A DNA stretch of 64,000 nt from contig NZ_CP071182.1 in the NCBI RefSeq assembly GCF_017298635.1, positions 744,001-808,000 on the forward strand, read 5' to 3'. The stretch comes from Paenalicyclobacillus mengziensis. Lineage in GTDB: Bacteria; Bacillota; Bacilli; Alicyclobacillales; Alicyclobacillaceae. Under the pieces are notes generated by a model. That model searched no databases. It was given only the letters and a program-made list of their open reading frames with translations, and was not told the origin of the DNA. Both the position numbers and the translations under genes were made by a program. How positions within the stretch are numbered: position 1 is the stretch's first letter; each line of letters begins with the position of its first letter. This document shows, one piece after another, positions 62,348 to 64,000 of the stretch.

Positions 62348-62556
62348 ACGGCCAAATTCTGCACAGGGTACATGGCCTGTCTGTGAGCACACTACCTAAT
62401 GTCCGCAACCGGGGCGGCGGTATCCATTCAGCAATACATGGGCTTTCCTGCGGTTACACTCGCGCAGTAGGCTCCGTGGTATTGCTAACCCACGCTGCAA
62501 AAGGGTACCCCGTAATGCGGACCTTCGGAGAGGAAAACCGAAAGGGAGGGGCTCAC

Positions 62557-62775
62557 ATGCCAGGTAATAATCAGATGTTAATTCGCGAGGCTCATCCGGC
62601 GTTGGATAACATGAAGTATGAGATCGCTGCTGAGCTCGGCCTGCCTGTGCACCAGGGCAGTGAGGATTACTGGGGACACATCACCAGTCATGACGCAGGG
62701 CGCGTTGGCGGCACCATGACAAAGCGCCTCGTGGCATTTGCCGAACAGTCGCTGTCGCAAGGAACGGCACAGTAA
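62557..62775 (+). CDS. Alpha/beta-type small acid-soluble spore protein
   Basis: A 72-residue DNA-binding spore protein. The family pattern is clear: LDNMKYEIAAELG (helix 1 with the germination-protease site region), the middle GSEDYWGHITSHDAGRVGGTMTKRLV and helix 2. Such proteins coat and protect DNA in the dormant spore and are degraded at germination by Gpr. AAAGGGAGGGG lies before ATG 62557. An upstream open stretch lacks a site. Expression by sigma G is expected, but I could not pick out its promoter. Confidence 0.93.
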   Translation: MPGNNQMLIREAHPALDNMKYEIAAELGLPVHQGSEDYWGHITSHDAGRVGGTMTKRLVAFAEQSLSQGTAQ

Positions 62776-62820
62776 TCATCGTTCGCACGCGAAACGCGAA
62801 AAATTGAATACAGGTGTGCA

Positions 62821-62850
62821 AACAGACAGGGGAGACCCTGTCTGTTCTTT
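62821..62850 (+). terminator. Terminator of the SASP gene
   Basis: A perfect eleven-pair stem (AACAGACAGGG with CCCTGTCTGTT) over GAGA, then CTTTC. Confidence 0.9.
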
Positions 62851-62985
62851 CATTGACGAAGAGTGGCAAATACTATACCATATTGCTTGTTTTGAACCTG
62901 AACGTATGTCCTACGTTGCTTGCTTTGAACGCGCATAGACGTTTGTGAATTTGAAGAGACACGGGACATGAAGGAGGGAATGCCC

Positions 62986-64000
62986 GTGGGTAAGCGTCGA
63001 CTATTTACGTCCGAATCCGTCACAGAGGGACATCCGGATAAGATATGTGATCAGATCTCTGATGCGGTACTCGACGAGATCTTGAAAGAAGATCCGTTCG
63101 CCAGAGTCGCTTGTGAGACTTCTGTTACCACTGGTTTAGTGCTTGTATCAGGCGAAATCACCACGACTTGTTATGTGGACATTCCAAAGGTTGTCCGCCG
63201 CACCATCGCAGAGATAGGTTACACCAGGGCCAAGTATGGTTTCGATGCGGAGACCTGCGCGGTCATTACTTCTATTGACGAACAATCCCCTGACATCGCT
63301 CAGGGTGTGAATGCTGCCTATGAGAGCAGAGCTGGCTCGGCAACAGACAAAGAAATCGACGCCATCGGTGCCGGAGACCAGGGTCTGATGTTCGGGTTTG
63401 CGTGCGATGAGACGCCTGAACTGATGCCACTGCCCATTTCGCTGGCGCACCAATTGGCGCGCCGTTTGAGTGAAGTTCGCCACGACCGCACACTCCCCTA
63501 TTTGCGTCCGGATGGCAAGACGCAAGTGACCATTGAGTACGAAGACGATAAGCCTGTTCGCGTGGATACCATCGTCATTTCAACCCAGCACGATGAACAC
63601 ACCGACCTCGCTACCATCGAAGCGGACATGCGCAAATACGTCATCGAGCCAGTTGTTCCGAAAGCGTTTCTCGATGACAAGACCAAGTACTTCATCAACC
63701 CGACAGGCCGGTTTGTCATCGGCGGGCCTCAGGGGGATGCAGGTCTGACAGGACGAAAGATCATCGTCGACACCTACGGCGGATATGCCAGGCACGGCGG
63801 CGGAGCGTTCTCCGGCAAGGACCCGACAAAGGTCGATCGCAGTGCAGCTTATGCTGCACGCTACGTGGCGAAAAACATCGTCGCCTCGGGAATTGCCAAG
63901 AAGTGCGAAGTTCAGGTGGCCTATGCCATCGGTGTGGCACACCCAGTTTCCATCTCAGTCGACACCTATGGGACCTCAAAGGTGTCCGAGGAAGACATCG
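62986..64000 (+). CDS. metK: S-adenosylmethionine synthase (partial, runs off the window)
   Basis: The first 338 residues. [23 protein letters not shown] is the ATP-binding start, [16 protein letters not shown] is the conserved loop, and [21 protein letters not shown] and [16 protein letters not shown] are the catalytic and metal segments. It makes SAM from methionine and ATP. GTG 62986 has AAGGAGGG seven bases upstream; ATG 62980 is too close to it. No SAM riboswitch is visible in the roughly 200-base leader. The reading frame is still open at the window edge. Confidence 0.97.
   Translation, partial: MGKRRLFTSESVTEGHPDKICDQISDAVLDEILKEDPFARVACETSVTTGLVLVSGEITTTCYVDIPKVVRRTIAEIGYTRAKYGFDAETCAVITSIDEQSPDIAQGVNAAYESRAGSATDKEIDAIGAGDQGLMFGFACDETPELMPLPISLAHQLARRLSEVRHDRTLPYLRPDGKTQVTIEYEDDKPVRVDTIVISTQHDEHTDLATIEADMRKYVIEPVVPKAFLDDKTKYFINPTGRFVIGGPQGDAGLTGRKIIVDTYGGYARHGGGAFSGKDPTKVDRSAAYAARYVAKNIVASGIAKKCEVQVAYAIGVAHPVSISVDTYGTSKVSEEDI

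Noticed and set aside
62776..62985. SAM riboswitch before metK
   Set aside because: The conserved S-box core sequences are missing; the only strong hairpin is the SASP terminator.

Overview
The window looks like chromosomal DNA of an endospore-forming, moderately GC-rich Bacillota, most like Alicyclobacillus or a close relative. The reasons are an alpha/beta-type small acid-soluble spore protein, a CotD-like coat protein, a LysM/SleB-type wall hydrolase, strong AGGAGG-type ribosome binding sites, frequent GTG and TTG starts, and housekeeping genes (rsgA, proC, lepB, bioY, metK) of Bacillota type. The genus is inferred from protein flavour, not from a marker gene. No phage, plasmid, insertion sequence or CRISPR array is visible.

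Layout. 0.2-3.1 kb: a small unknown protein, then a tight operon of an MBL-fold hydrolase with a FetA/FetB-type exporter. 3.1-8.1 kb: an SDR, a membrane cytochrome b/molybdopterin fusion, HAD and GNAT genes, a spermidine-synthase-like protein and a mismatch uracil-DNA glycosylase. 8.3-12.7 kb: an S9 peptidase, a LysM/SleB hydrolase and two unknown proteins. 13-18.9 kb: a FadH-like SDR, rsgA, lepB, an aldo/keto reductase, a LigB-type dioxygenase and a small membrane protein. 19-19.7 kb: tRNA-Tyr, tRNA-Arg and a coat-like gene. 20.4-35.4 kb: an esterase, an MBL hydrolase, a 2799-residue cyclic beta-1,2-glucan synthase, a CPA2 antiporter and a GH31 glucosidase. 36-40 kb: a membrane protein, a GT2 glycosyltransferase, a quinone reductase and an EamA transporter. 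40.4-43.7 kb: a divergent biotin ECF transporter made of an EcfA-EcfT fusion, a second ATPase and BioY. 44-53 kb: UPF0180, formamidase, two divergent beta-propeller lipoproteins, a hydrolase, proC, MogA/MoaB and a dienelactone hydrolase. 53.4-64 kb: two related HExxH metalloproteases flanking a phosphohexomutase and a cold-shock gene, then a TagA/WecG-type glycosyltransferase, a SASP and the start of metK.

The most unusual content lies between genes. Six copies of a 160-280 bp composite element occur, each a run of about four to six imperfect ATAACGCG...CGCGTTAT hairpins in fixed order with conserved spacers and loops. Five of the six sit between convergent genes. A second pattern, palindromes built on ATACCC...GGGTAT, is clustered at 19.87-20.20 kb and, more weakly, at 58.5-58.8 kb. 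Short tandem duplications are very frequent. They include 15 exact copies of an 11-bp unit, in-frame repeats inside many proteins, and duplicated ribosome-binding or start regions in front of several genes.

Several genes can be read as cell-surface functions: glucan synthase, glycosyltransferases, GH31, lipoproteins, secreted proteases, wall hydrolase and signal peptidase. Most pairs of neighbours, however, are not obviously one pathway. The clear functional units are MBL-fetA-fetB, HAD-GNAT, and bioY with its ECF module.
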